Shown here in pieces: positions 18,896-27,392 of a stretch of 64,000 nt of DNA (position 1 is the first letter of the stretch; every line of letters begins with the position of its first letter). Made by a program: the position numbers and the translations under genes. This DNA comes from Halorhodospira halophila (GTDB lineage: Bacteria; Pseudomonadota; Gammaproteobacteria; Nitrococcales; Halorhodospiraceae). The stretch spans positions 186,001 through 250,000 of the forward strand of contig NZ_NHSN01000025.1 of the NCBI RefSeq assembly GCF_016653405.1. Reading direction: 5' to 3'. The notes beneath the pieces were generated by a model. It was not told the origin of the DNA, made no database searches, and saw only the letters and a program-made list of their open reading frames with translations.

Positions 18896-19602
18896 CAGAC
18901 CAGCTCCGCCGCCCGGCGCCGCTGGTCATTGGTGTGCACCGAGTCGATCAGCCCGTCCTTGAAGTCCACCACCCGGTGGGCCATGGAGGCGATGTCCGCG
19001 TTGTGGGTGATCAGCGCGGTGGTAGTGCCCAGCTCCGCATTGATGCGCTCGAGGACCTCGAGCACCGCCACCCCGGTCTTCGAGTCCAGGGCGCCGGTGG
19101 GCTCGTCGCAGAGCAGGACCTGGGGGCGCTTGGCCACGGCGCGGGCGATGGCCACCCGCTGCTGCTCGCCGCCGGAGAGCTGCGAGGGGAAGTGGTCCAG
19201 TCGGCTGCCCAGCCCGACCAGCGCCAGCGCCTCCTCGGGGGGCATGGGGTCGCGGGCGATCTCGGTGACGATGGCCACGTTCTCGCGGGCGGTCAGACTG
19301 GGGATCAGGTTGTAGAACTGGAAGACGAAGCCGACGAAGTGGCGGCGAAAGGCGGTCAGCTCCGCCTCCCCGGCCCGGGTGAGATCGCGCCCCTGGACGA
19401 TGACACGACCGCTGGTGGGCGTATCGAGCCCGCCGAGGATGTTGAGCAGGGTCGACTTGCCACTGCCCGAGGGCCCGAGCAGGACCACCAGCTCCCCGGC
19501 GTAGAGGACCAGGTCCACCCCGCGCAGGGCGTGCACGGCCACCTCGCCCATGCGGTAGACCTTGGTGATCCCCTCGGCGCGGAAGACTTCCTGGGCGGGC
19601 AA
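18892..19602 (-). CDS. ABC transporter ATPase, LolD/MacB type
   Basis: A 236-residue nucleotide-binding subunit with Walker [11 protein letters not shown]-loop [21 protein letters not shown] signature LSGGEQQR, Walker [14 protein letters not shown] and H-loop ITHNADIA. The pattern is that of the LolD/MacB branch that energises FtsX-type permeases. The best start is a TTG at 19602 with GAGG upstream, because no ATG or GTG gives the full N-terminus. It is the first gene of the ATPase-permease-adaptor operon. The 95 bases upstream hold no gene. Confidence 0.9.
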   Translation of the reverse strand: MPAQEVFRAEGITKVYRMGEVAVHALRGVDLVLYAGELVVLLGPSGSGKSTLLNILGGLDTPTSGRVIVQGRDLTRAGEAELTAFRRHFVGFVFQFYNLIPSLTARENVAIVTEIARDPMPPEEALALVGLGSRLDHFPSQLSGGEQQRVAIARAVAKRPQVLLCDEPTGALDSKTGVAVLEVLERINAELGTTTALITHNADIASMAHRVVDFKDGLIDSVHTNDQRRRAAELVW

Positions 19603-19697
19603 CGGGGCGCCTCACGATGACCGGGCAGCGGTTCCCCCTATTCTAGGCGGTCCGCGGCGGCCACGGCCGATGCCCGGGGCATGGCCCCCCGTGGCGC

Positions 19698-20408
19698 TCA
19701 GTCGCCGCGCCGGCGCCGATCCGCCCGAAGCCGGGCGGCGGCGAGGCTGGAGAGCAACGGGATGGCGCCGAGGGCCACCAGCGAGGCGATCATCCCGGTG
19801 CTCATCAGCTCCGCCGGGGTGTGGACCGCCTCCAACTGCGCGCCGGCGTTGGTGAGGATGGCCACGCCGGGGAACATCCCCAGCAGGCTGACCCAGAAGT
19901 AGGTCCGCGCCGGCATCCGCGTCAGCGCGAAGAGCGCGTTGATCAGGAAGGTGGGGAACGGCTCGGCGATGCGCAGCAAAAACAGCGCGCTCGGGCCGTG
20001 GTCGGCACAGTGGCGGTCGACGCGCCGCAGTGCTTCCGGGAACCGGCGGCGCACCGCGTCGTGGAGGGCGTAGCGGGTGAGCAGGAAGATCGCCAGCGCG
20101 CCGGTGCCCACCGCCACCAGGACCAACGCCAGACCGGCCCAGAAGCCGAACATCACCCCACCGGCGACGGTCAGCACCCCGCTTCCGGGGACTGAGACCA
20201 CCGAGAAGAGAAAGCGCAGCGACAGGAAGACGAGCGCCGCCTGCACCGGCTGCGACTCGGCCACCTGCCGCAGCTGTTGCAGCTGGCCGTGCACCCACGC
20301 CCACTCCGGCGCGCTGCCGGCCAGCAGGGCACCGAGCAGGGCCAGCACCAAGGCCGCGAGCACGGCGCGGGCACCGAGGGTCGTCCAGCTGAGGGTGGCT
20401 CCGTTCAC
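19698..20408 (-). CDS. VTT-domain (TVP38/TMEM64, DedA-like) membrane protein
   Basis: A 236-residue polytopic protein with the VTT/SNARE-associated core: LRFLFSVVSVPGSGVLTVAGGVMFG, GTGALAIFLLTRYALHD, then LRIAEPFPTFLINALFALTRMP. Proteins of this superfamily are lipid scramblases or flippases, or affect membrane homeostasis. Longer in-frame starts exist, but the GTG at 20408 overlaps the methyltransferase stop as GTGA, so it is the likely start. It is the last gene of the vitamin B12 uptake operon, where its job is unclear. Confidence 0.82.
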   Translation of the reverse strand: MNGATLSWTTLGARAVLAALVLALLGALLAGSAPEWAWVHGQLQQLRQVAESQPVQAALVFLSLRFLFSVVSVPGSGVLTVAGGVMFGFWAGLALVLVAVGTGALAIFLLTRYALHDAVRRRFPEALRRVDRHCADHGPSALFLLRIAEPFPTFLINALFALTRMPARTYFWVSLLGMFPGVAILTNAGAQLEAVHTPAELMSTGMIASLVALGAIPLLSSLAAARLRADRRRRGD

Positions 20409-20980
20409 GTCGTTTCCGGTGGCCGATGGAGATAGAGCGCGGTGCGGTCGAAGGTCGGCATCCCGTGCCGACAGCTCCCGGCCGCCGTCTCGCCGTCCGG
20501 CGCGGCCCCGTACTGGCCCTCCAGCCCGGGCCGCGGCAGCCGAAAGAGGATACGGGCCGGCGCGCGCTGGCGGCGGATGTTGGCAAGGATCGGCGTCCGC
20601 GGGCAAGCCTGCAGGGCGATCAGCGCCACATCCACCTCGGGCAGGGCGTCGGCCGCCGCATCGGCACAGAGGACCCGGACGCGCCCCGGTCCCTCACCGA
20701 GGAGGCCCAGGTGCGCCACCACGGCTTGCGCCCCGGCCACGGCGGCGGCGGAACGGTCCACGGCGATCACCCGGGCCCCGCCCAGGCGCGCGGCCAGCAC
20801 CGCAGTGAACGGCAGCGCCCCGCAGCCTACATGCAGCAGCCGCTCGCCGGGCACGACCCCGGCCAGGCGCAGCTCCCGGGCCACCAGCCGGCGGTACGGC
20901 CAGGCGTAGAGGTGAAAGAGGAGCGGCCAGCGCGCGCTCCAGCGCTCCAGGGCGGCGACGCCGGGGGCGATCAGCCGCAC
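20405..20980 (-). CDS. Class I SAM-dependent methyltransferase of unknown substrate, in the B12 uptake operon
   Basis: A 191-residue protein with the SAM-binding motif LLHVGCGALPFTAVLA followed by an acidic loop (VIAVDRSAAAV) and VRVLCADAAADALPEVDVALIA. The open frame extends well upstream, so the start is judged from context. The GTG at 20980 overlaps the end of the ABC ATPase gene by ten bases and gives a sensible N-terminus. The gene is translationally linked on both sides (ATPase before, VTT protein after). The pattern LHVGCGALPFT is somewhat like small-molecule methyltransferases and nicotianamine-synthase-fold enzymes, but I cannot assign a substrate. Its position suggests a role tied to corrinoid or metal uptake. 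Confidence 0.75.
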   Translation of the reverse strand: MRLIAPGVAALERWSARWPLLFHLYAWPYRRLVARELRLAGVVPGERLLHVGCGALPFTAVLAARLGGARVIAVDRSAAAVAGAQAVVAHLGLLGEGPGRVRVLCADAAADALPEVDVALIALQACPRTPILANIRRQRAPARILFRLPRPGLEGQYGAAPDGETAAGSCRHGMPTFDRTALYLHRPPETT

Positions 20981-21747
20981 GGCAGACCGCCGGCGGGTAC
21001 GAAGACACGGGCCCCGTCGGCCTCGGCGGCGACCAGCCGCTGGCCGTACAGCGCCTCCAGCGCCTCGGTGACGAGCATCACCTCGGCGGGCCCCCAGCAG
21101 GCATCGCCGTTGGGGTAGAGCAGCAGGATGTGGGTACACCAGCGCGCCGCCAGGTTGATGTCGTGCAGGCACAGGAAGACACCGCGCCCCTCCCGCGCCT
21201 GGCCGGCCAGCAGGTCCATGACGGCCACCTGATGACGCAGGTCCAGGTGGTTGGTGGGCTCGTCGGCCAGCCAGACGGCCGGGTCCTGGGCCAGCACCGT
21301 GGCCATCGCCAGGCGCTGGCGCTCGCCGCCGGAGAGGGTGCTGACCAGCCGCTCCTCGAGCCCGCCGAGCTCCAGCCGCTCCAGCGCCTGCCGGGCGCAG
21401 GCCAGATCCTCGGCGGTCTCCAGATCCCACGGCGTCAGGTAGGGGTGGCGACCGATGAGCGCGGTCTCCAGCACCGAGGCCGGGAAGCCGTCGTGGCGCT
21501 CCTGGAAGACCACCCCCAGGCGCCGAGCCAGCGCCTTGCGCCGCCAGCGGCGCAGGCTGGCGCCGTCGAGCTCGACCGCGCCGGCGCGGGGCGCGCGCAA
21601 CCCGGCCAGGGTGTGCAGCAGCGTCGTCTTGCCCGCGCCGTTGGGCCCGAGCACGCCCCAGATCTCCCCGGGCTCGATGGTGAGGTTGAGCGGATAGCCG
21701 TCGGGCCGCTCGGGGATGTCGATGATCAGATCCTGGGCCTGGAGCAT
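20971..21747 (-). CDS. btuD: ABC transporter ATPase for vitamin B12 uptake
   Basis: A 258-residue nucleotide-binding subunit of the FecCD-type importer class. It has Walker A GPNGAGKTTLLH, LGVVFQERHDGFPASVLETALIGRHPY, signature LSGGERQR, Walker B VWLADEPTNHLD and LCLHDINLAARWC. The ATG is nine bases after the permease gene. Sequence alone cannot separate B12 from siderophore ATPases. The assignment to B12 rests on the riboswitch, btuB and the adenosyltransferase at the head of the operon. Confidence 0.82.
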   Translation of the reverse strand: MLQAQDLIIDIPERPDGYPLNLTIEPGEIWGVLGPNGAGKTTLLHTLAGLRAPRAGAVELDGASLRRWRRKALARRLGVVFQERHDGFPASVLETALIGRHPYLTPWDLETAEDLACARQALERLELGGLEERLVSTLSGGERQRLAMATVLAQDPAVWLADEPTNHLDLRHQVAVMDLLAGQAREGRGVFLCLHDINLAARWCTHILLLYPNGDACWGPAEVMLVTEALEALYGQRLVAAEADGARVFVPAGGLPCG

Positions 21748-21756
21748 GCTTCCCCC

Positions 21757-22818
21757 CTAACGACTGCGGTGCAGCAGGTAGAGGAACAGCGGCACGCCGA
21801 GCATCGCCGTGATTACGCCCACCGGGAGCTGCTCCGGGGCGATGAGCGTGCGCGCGAAGACATCGGCCAGCGCCAGCAGCGCCCCGCCGGCCAGCGCCGC
21901 GGCGGGCAGGATCAGCCGCTGGTCGTTGCCCAGCACCAGGCGCAGCATGTGCGGGACCACCAGCCCGACGAAGCCGATGCTCCCGGCGGTGGTCACGGCG
22001 ACGGCGGTGAGCACGCTGGCCGCCACATAGACCGCCCACTCCAATGGCCGCACGGCGACGCCGAGCGCCGCCGCCTGCAGTGGCCCGCGGGCGAGGACGT
22101 TGAGGCTGCGCCCGAGCGGCAACGCCACCAGCACGGCCACGGCCAGGGCGACCAAGGCGAGCCACGGGCCGCGGGCGTAGGCCAGATCGCCCATGAGCCA
22201 GTAGAGCATGCCGGGCAGCTGCTCGGTGGGCCCGACGGCGAGCATGAAGGTGACCAGCGCCCCCCAGCCGGAGGCCACCACCACGCCGGTGAGCAGCAGC
22301 CGGGTCGGCGTCCAGCTGCCGGTGCCGTGGGCCAGGCCGAAGACCAGCAGGGTCGAGAAGAGCGCCCCGACGAAGGCCGCCCCGGAGACCAGGGCCATGC
22401 CCAGCCCGAGGAGCATCGCCGCCAGGGCGCCCACGGCGGCCCCGCCGGAGAGCCCGAGCACGTAGGGGTCGGCCAGCGGGTTGCGCAGCAGCACCTGCAT
22501 CAGCGCCCCGGCCACGGCCAGCAGTCCGCCGACGGCGAAAGCGGCCAGGGCCCGGGGCAGACGCAGCTCCAGGACCAGGGTCTGGTGCAGCGGCTCGCCG
22601 CTGCCGGCCAGGACCGCGAGGACTTCGCCCGGGGTCAGGGGCACGCTGCCGATGGCCACCGCCGTGGCCACCGCCAGCAGTGCTGCCAGCGCCAGCACGC
22701 CCAGGGGCAAAAGGAAGCGCACCGGCGATCCGACCCCACTCGGCTGGGCCAGCGCCCCGCCCTCCTCGCTCACGGCGCCGGAGCGGCCCCGCTGATCGGC
22801 TGTGCGCCCGATCCCCAT
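21757..22818 (-). CDS. btuC: FecCD-family permease for vitamin B12 uptake
   Basis: A 353-residue permease with about ten helices. It has the family landmarks RLPRALAAFAVGGLLAVAGALMQ, NPLADPYVLGLSGGAAVGA, LTGVVVASGWGALVTFML and GSIGFVGLVVPHMLRLVLG. It forms the membrane channel with BtuD and receives substrate from BtuF. The ATG shares one base with the stop of the btuF-like gene (TGATG), so the two are coupled. The N-terminal 30 residues are polar and unusual for the family. Confidence 0.85.
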   Translation of the reverse strand: MGIGRTADQRGRSGAVSEEGGALAQPSGVGSPVRFLLPLGVLALAALLAVATAVAIGSVPLTPGEVLAVLAGSGEPLHQTLVLELRLPRALAAFAVGGLLAVAGALMQVLLRNPLADPYVLGLSGGAAVGALAAMLLGLGMALVSGAAFVGALFSTLLVFGLAHGTGSWTPTRLLLTGVVVASGWGALVTFMLAVGPTEQLPGMLYWLMGDLAYARGPWLALVALAVAVLVALPLGRSLNVLARGPLQAAALGVAVRPLEWAVYVAASVLTAVAVTTAGSIGFVGLVVPHMLRLVLGNDQRLILPAAALAGGALLALADVFARTLIAPEQLPVGVITAMLGVPLFLYLLHRSR

Positions 22819-23672
22819 CAGCGGTTGCGCCGGGCCTGCTCGAGCTTGTCACACAGCGCCCGCGTCCCCTCGAGGATGCGCGGCGTCGGGCGCTGGATCG
22901 TCGAGGGCTGGACGAAGAAGAGGTTGTCCTTGGCGGTGGCCTCCAGGACGTCGTAGCGCCGCCACTCGTCCAGCCAGGCGTCGTCGGCCTCGCCCATCCC
23001 GCCGGCGACGATCGCCTCCGGGTCGGCTTCGAGGACGGACTCGGTATCCAGCCGCGGGGTCAGGCTGCCGAGATCGCCGAAGACGTTCTCGCCGCCGCAG
23101 ATGCGGATCGACTCACTGATGATCTGCTCGTCGTTGATGGTCATCACCGGGTCCGGCCAGATCTGGTAGAAGACGCGCACCGGGTCGCGGCCGGCGTACT
23201 CGGCCTCGAGTTCCGCCACCGCATCGCGAAACCGGGCGGCCTCGGCCTCCGCGACCTCCTCGCTGCTGGCCAGGGCCCCGAGCCGTTCCAGGGAGGTGGC
23301 GATCTCCTCAAGGTGGCGGGGATCGCTGCGGTAGAGCGGCACGCCCAACGACTCGATGCGCTCGAGCTGGCTGCTGGAGTTGCCGCTGGTCCAGCCGATG
23401 ACCAGATCCGGCTCATGGGCGAGGATCGACTCCATATCGAGCCGGTCGTAGCTGCCCACCCGGGGCAGATCGGCGGCCTCCTCCGGGTAGTCGGCGTGGC
23501 TGACCGCAGCCACCACATGATCGCCGGCGCCGGCGGCGAAGAGCAGCTCCGTCGCCCCGGGCGAGAGGGCCACGATCCGCTGCGCCGGGGCCTCCAGGCA
23601 GACCTCTTGGCCGGTGTCGTCCTCCACACAGCGCTCCCCGGCGTGCACCGGCGCCCACGCCGCCAGCGACAC
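22818..23672 (-). CDS. btuF: Periplasmic cobalamin-binding protein (BtuF-like) with an unclear start
   Basis: The TroA/BtuF-type substrate-binding fold is clear: RIVALSPGATELLFAAGAGDHVVAAVS, then ADLPRVGSYDRLDMESILAHEPDLVIG, and a final segment DNLFFVQPSTIQRPTPRI. A hydrophobic stretch ending WAPVHA looks like a signal peptide. The problem is the start. Upstream of the GTG at 23672 the frame has no ATG, GTG or TTG for many codons, and that GTG leaves only about ten residues of the signal sequence. The expected N-terminal part of the signal overlaps the end of the uma2 gene. Either an unusual start codon is used or the native 5' end was lost when uma2 entered the operon. The binding domain itself is intact. 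Confidence 0.75.
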   Translation of the reverse strand: MSLAAWAPVHAGERCVEDDTGQEVCLEAPAQRIVALSPGATELLFAAGAGDHVVAAVSHADYPEEAADLPRVGSYDRLDMESILAHEPDLVIGWTSGNSSSQLERIESLGVPLYRSDPRHLEEIATSLERLGALASSEEVAEAEAARFRDAVAELEAEYAGRDPVRVFYQIWPDPVMTINDEQIISESIRICGGENVFGDLGSLTPRLDTESVLEADPEAIVAGGMGEADDAWLDEWRRYDVLEATAKDNLFFVQPSTIQRPTPRILEGTRALCDKLEQARRNR

Positions 23673-23695
23673 CAGGAACCCGGCTGCGATGCCCC

Positions 23696-24298
23696 CTAGC
23701 GCGGCTCGGGCCCCGGCGGGGCGTCCTCGAAGACCTCGGCTCCGACGAGTCGCGCCTCCAGGCTGGCCAGCACCACTTCTTCGTGGGCCTCGTGCGGGTA
23801 CAACACCCAGTGGCCCTGACCGTCCGAGCGGTAGAGTTCCAGGCTCCCGATCTCCGGGTCGATGAGCAGATACTCCCGCAGCGAGGGGAGCTTGCGGTAG
23901 GCGGCAAACTTGGCGCCCCGGTCGTAGGCCGCCGTGGAGGGGGACAGCACCTCCACCACGAGGCACGGCGCCTCCTTGTGTTCGGAGCGCTGATGATCGG
24001 TCGGATCGCAGGTGACCAGCACATCCGGATAGAAGAAGGCGTCGGCCGCCTCCACCCGGACCCTCATGTCGGCCATGAACGTACGGCATGGCCCCCCGCG
24101 CAGCTGCTGGCGCAGCGCGCTGGCCGCATTGAGCGTCACGGTCACGTGCCGCTCCGGAGCCCCACCCATGGCGAAGACTTCCCCCGCCACGAACTCGTGC
24201 TTGAGGGGCTGCTCCGCCTCCCAGGCAAGGTACGCCTCGGCGGTCATCCCGGCTGGCTGCGGATCGGCCATGGCTGGAACCTCGGGATAAACAGTCAT
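23696..24298 (-). CDS. Uma2-family putative restriction-like endonuclease
   Basis: A 200-residue protein of the Uma2 (DUF820) family with a PD-(D/E)xK nuclease core. Visible elements are LKHEFVAGEVFAMGG, FYPDVLVTCDP (the catalytic Asp region), APCLVVEVLSPSTAAYDRGAK (the ExV motif) and the family's YRKLPSLREYLLIDP. Such genes are abundant in cyanobacteria and some mobile settings, and their function is unproven. A second ATG at 24271 has a GAGG ribosome site and may be the true start. The gene interrupts an otherwise pure cobalamin operon between the adenosyltransferase and btuF, so it looks like an insertion. Confidence 0.88.
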   Translation of the reverse strand: MTVYPEVPAMADPQPAGMTAEAYLAWEAEQPLKHEFVAGEVFAMGGAPERHVTVTLNAASALRQQLRGGPCRTFMADMRVRVEAADAFFYPDVLVTCDPTDHQRSEHKEAPCLVVEVLSPSTAAYDRGAKFAAYRKLPSLREYLLIDPEIGSLELYRSDGQGHWVLYPHEAHEEVVLASLEARLVGAEVFEDAPPGPEPR

Positions 24299-24429
24299 CG
24301 CCAGTGTAGCAGTGCCGCCACGCCTGCCCGACGCTCTTCAGCCGGCAGAGCCGCACCGCCAGCCGGCGCACCACGCCCCCGACTGCCATCACGTGTGTCC
24401 ACCCTACCGTCGCGCCCACCATCGACACT

Positions 24430-24999
24430 TTACGCGCTCTCATCCGCCGCCCGCTGACCGGCCGGGCGCCAGAGCACCTCGCCGCCGTTCTCGTAGCGGG
24501 AGAGGACCCGGGCGACGACGAAGAGCAGGTCGGAGAGGCGGTTGAGGTAGGCCATGGACTCGGGCCGCACCGCCTCGTGGTGGCTCAGGGCCACGACCTT
24601 GCGTTCCGCACGCCGGCAAACCGCCCGGGCGACGTGGCAATCCGCCGTGGCCCGGCCGCCACCGGGGAGGATGAACTCCTTGAGATACGGCAGCGAGTCA
24701 TTGAAGTAGGACAGCGCCGCATCCAGGCGATCCACGGCCCCCTCGGGGAACGCCTTGTGGCCGGGCACGGCCAGCTCGGCGCCCAGGTCGAAGAGCTCGT
24801 GCTGGACCTGTGCCAGCACCGGGGCCACGTCCTCGGGCAGCTCGTGGGCCAGCAGGCGCCCCAGGAAGCTGTTGAGCTCATCCACCTCGCCGAAGGCCTC
24901 GACGCGGTGGCTGTCCTTGTCCACCCGCGACCCGTCACCGAGGCCCGTGCGGCCCTCATCACCGGTGCAGGTGGCGATCTTGGAAAGTCGGTTTCCCAT
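24430..24999 (-). CDS. Corrinoid adenosyltransferase, PduO type
   Basis: A 189-residue ATP:cob(I)alamin adenosyltransferase. The N-terminal ATCTGDEGRTGLGDGSRVDKD forms the ATP-binding loop, FGEVDELNSFLG follows, and PGGGRATADCHVARAVCRRAER is the PduO signature. It converts imported cobalamin into coenzyme B12. It lies directly after btuB in the riboswitch-led operon, which fits a salvage role. The CobO-type enzyme at 8361-8969 serves synthesis. Confidence 0.93.
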   Translation of the reverse strand: MGNRLSKIATCTGDEGRTGLGDGSRVDKDSHRVEAFGEVDELNSFLGRLLAHELPEDVAPVLAQVQHELFDLGAELAVPGHKAFPEGAVDRLDAALSYFNDSLPYLKEFILPGGGRATADCHVARAVCRRAERKVVALSHHEAVRPESMAYLNRLSDLLFVVARVLSRYENGGEVLWRPAGQRAADESA

Positions 25000-25030
25000 G
25001 GTTTCCTTCCTACTCCTCTAGCGGGGCGGG

Positions 25031-25087
25031 GCACCCGCACAGTAACGCGCCCGGTGCCCTGCGGCACCCTACGCCCCGTGCGGGTGC
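25031..25087. repeat. Nested inverted repeats between btuB and the adenosyltransferase gene
   Basis: GCACCCGCAC (25031-25040) and GTGCGGGTGC (25078-25087) are perfect 10-base complements. They enclose a second hairpin GGTGCC (25053-25058)/GGCACC (25063-25068). In RNA this gives a long outer stem with an inner hairpin. It may be a partial terminator, a processing site or an RNA stabiliser of the btuB message. No U-tract follows. Confidence 0.6.
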
Positions 25088-25106
25088 GCCGCGAATCGGG
25101 GTCTGC

Positions 25107-25129
25107 GTCGATGCATCCGCTCCATCGAC
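25107..25129. repeat. Hairpin just after the btuB stop codon
   Basis: GTCGATG (25107-25113) and CATCGAC (25123-25129) form a perfect 7-bp stem with a 9-base loop, ten bases beyond the btuB stop. It is a candidate mRNA 3'-end stabiliser or attenuator. It lacks a U-tract, so it is not a classical terminator. Confidence 0.5.
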
Positions 25130-25138
25130 ACGCCCCGG

Positions 25139-26965
25139 TTAGTGCTGATTGAAGTGCAGAGAGACGTAGACCGCCCGGCCCGGCTGGTTGTAACCGTCCG
25201 CGGTTTCGAAGTCCTTGTCCAGGGCGTTCTCCAGCGTCCCGCGCAGGGTCCACTCCGGGGTGATGGCGTAGCTGGTACGCAGATTCAGGAGGCCGTAGCC
25301 GGAGAGGCGCGTGTCGTTGGCTTGGTCGTCGTAGCTACGCCCCCGTGCAAGAGCGGTCGCACCTACCGAGAAATCGCCCAACTGCCGGTCGATATCTACA
25401 CGCGCCGATTCATTGGGCCGGCGCTGCAACTCATTTCCGGTGTCTCTATTCTCGTGATCGAGGTAAGTAAAGGCGCCGGAGACCTGCCATTCCTGCCAGT
25501 GGGCACCCGCTTCCAATTCGGCGCCGCGGACGCGGGCCTCGTCAATATTAATATTTTCTGATGAATCAATCAAATCGTCGATATCGGTCTGAAACACGGC
25601 GAGATCCCAGTAAGAGTATCGGCCTGCCTGGCGAACCCCGATTTCAAAAGACTCCGAGGTCTCCGGCTCCAGCTCTGGATTGCCAAAATCCGGGAAATAA
25701 AGTTCGTTAAACGTCGGCGCGTTGAAGGCCGTGCCGTAGCTCGCCCGGGTCTGGACTGCCTCGGTCAGCTGCCACCCCCAAGCAAGCTGTCCGGTGGTTT
25801 GGTCGCCAAACTCCTCGTCATCGTCGTAACGCAGACTCCCCTGCAGCTGATGAGAGCCGAGCCAAGCCGTCAGCACCTGATAGGTGCCGATGTTGTAGCG
25901 ACTGTCTTCATCGAAGTCCGTGGTGGAATCAACGTGATCCTCACGCCAGTCCGCGCCAACGGCCAAATCCAGGTCCCTGCCTAGGTCAAATTCATTGTGC
26001 CACTTGGCCATATCGCGCCGGGTGTCGAAGGTTGAGTCATCAGGCCCCGCTTGGTCATCGTAGAGGTTATCTTCCTGGTCGCGGCTTTGAGAGATCGCGA
26101 CCTCCATTTGCCACAAATCCGTAACTGAGAGCCTACTACCCGCCTGAAGCGCCGCCTGGGTAAACTCGTTATAGGCCGAGGCGGTGGGATTATCCGGATC
26201 AAAGTCGCTTTCACCCTCGGCATAGAGAAAGTTACCGAAGACCTCGGCTTCACGCGTCAACCGATGGCTCAACTGACCACTGACGGTCATATTGGTATAA
26301 CCATCCTCATCATCGTCACCCGCTTCATCCCGGACATTGATGCCGTCGGTGTGAAAGTGACCGGCTGAGAGGCTGTAGAGGGTATCCCCGGTTCCGCCGG
26401 CCACCCCTGCGCCGTATTCGTAGGTATTGAAGCTGCCGCTGCCGGCAAAGGCGTTCACCCGCGGCGGCCCCTCTTGGCCCTCACGGGTGAAGACCTGCAC
26501 CACGCCCCCAATGGCGTCTGCGCCATAAATCGAGGAGCGCGGCCCTCGAACGACCTCAATGCGCTCGATCTCGGAAGGCGGCAGATACTGCCATGAAGCC
26601 CCTCCAGTCGTCGCCGACCCCATGCGCACCCCATCGACCAGCAGCAGGGTGTGGTCCGATTCGGTGCCACGCATAAAGAGACTGGTGTCTTTCCCGAACG
26701 GGCCGTTGCTTGCCAGGCTCGTCCCCGCCCGCCCCTGCAGCAGGTCCGAGACCTGCCGCGGCTGCTGGCGGTCGATCTCGTCGCGGTCAATCACGGAGAC
26801 GGAGGACAGGGATTCGTCGACGGTCTGGGTCATTCGGGTTGGCGTGACCACGAGGGGGGCAAGTTGCGCCGACTCGCCGTCGGTATCGGCCATGGCCGGG
26901 ACGCTGCCCACGATCAGGCCGACCGCCACGCCCGCGGCGACCCGGCTGGTGGTGTTGCTGGACAT
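25139..26965 (-). CDS. btuB: TonB-dependent vitamin B12 receptor
   Basis: A 608-residue outer-membrane receptor with a signal peptide (about 1-24, ending VPAMA), a TonB-box-like stretch LAPLVVTPTR, a plug (about 35-155) containing LFMRGTESDHTLLLVDGVRMG and VVRGPRSSIYGADAIGGVVQV, and a 22-strand barrel. These plug motifs are those of BtuB. A longer in-frame ATG (27103) lies in the riboswitch leader. The ATG at 26965 has GGGAGGAAAAT before it and starts a proper signal peptide. A cobalamin riboswitch lies upstream. The middle of the barrel (roughly 25540-26300) is noticeably more AT-rich than its neighbours. The protein ends HFNQH rather than in a terminal Phe. Confidence 0.9.
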   Translation of the reverse strand: MSSNTTSRVAAGVAVGLIVGSVPAMADTDGESAQLAPLVVTPTRMTQTVDESLSSVSVIDRDEIDRQQPRQVSDLLQGRAGTSLASNGPFGKDTSLFMRGTESDHTLLLVDGVRMGSATTGGASWQYLPPSEIERIEVVRGPRSSIYGADAIGGVVQVFTREGQEGPPRVNAFAGSGSFNTYEYGAGVAGGTGDTLYSLSAGHFHTDGINVRDEAGDDDEDGYTNMTVSGQLSHRLTREAEVFGNFLYAEGESDFDPDNPTASAYNEFTQAALQAGSRLSVTDLWQMEVAISQSRDQEDNLYDDQAGPDDSTFDTRRDMAKWHNEFDLGRDLDLAVGADWREDHVDSTTDFDEDSRYNIGTYQVLTAWLGSHQLQGSLRYDDDEEFGDQTTGQLAWGWQLTEAVQTRASYGTAFNAPTFNELYFPDFGNPELEPETSESFEIGVRQAGRYSYWDLAVFQTDIDDLIDSSENINIDEARVRGAELEAGAHWQEWQVSGAFTYLDHENRDTGNELQRRPNESARVDIDRQLGDFSVGATALARGRSYDDQANDTRLSGYGLLNLRTSYAITPEWTLRGTLENALDKDFETADGYNQPGRAVYVSLHFNQH

Positions 26966-27113
26966 ATTTTCCTCCCTTCCGCGCGCCACCCGCACGCGCG
27001 TCGGTTTGGTTCCACCGCAGGGAGGAGGACAGAAATGGGGGGAGGGATCGCGCTTGCGCCCGGCAAACGGAGGCCTGCCCCGGTCTGCCGCCTCCCGCGG
27101 CACCTGGGTTCCC

Positions 27114-27300
27114 TCAGGCCGGTCTCCGGGCTCGTGGGTGGGGTCGGTGACCCCGGGCGAATCGCCTTCCCGCAGGGCCCGCCGCCGAACGACGGCGCCT
27201 TGCAGTGGCTTTGTGATCCGCCCCCCACCTACCGTTGCGGGGGCAGCGCCGGACTCGCCGCTAGGTGCGGCTGAACCGGTCTTCCCGTTTCACCCCGCCG
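27114..27300 (-). promoter_or_regulatory. Cobalamin (AdoCbl) riboswitch upstream of btuB
   Basis: The minus strand contains the B12-element blocks in order: GTGAAACGGGAAGACCGGT at the 5' side (complement of about 27277-27295), GCTGCCCCCGCAACGGTAGG, GCCACTG (complement of 27203-27209), GGGAAGGC (complement of 27164-27171) and the closing GAGCCCGGAGACCGGCCT (complement of 27116-27133). About 150 bases separate it from the btuB start. It should repress the whole btuB-adenosyltransferase-btuFCD operon when coenzyme B12 is abundant. The parts of the 26966-27392 gap outside the aptamer hold nothing that I can assign. Confidence 0.95.
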
Positions 27301-27392
27301 CTGCTCGCGCGGGGCACCTGAGGAGCTTGGTACTCTAGGCAGCCTGGGCCCCGCCGTCAAACCGCCGCACCCCGACGTCCAAAGGAGACGTG

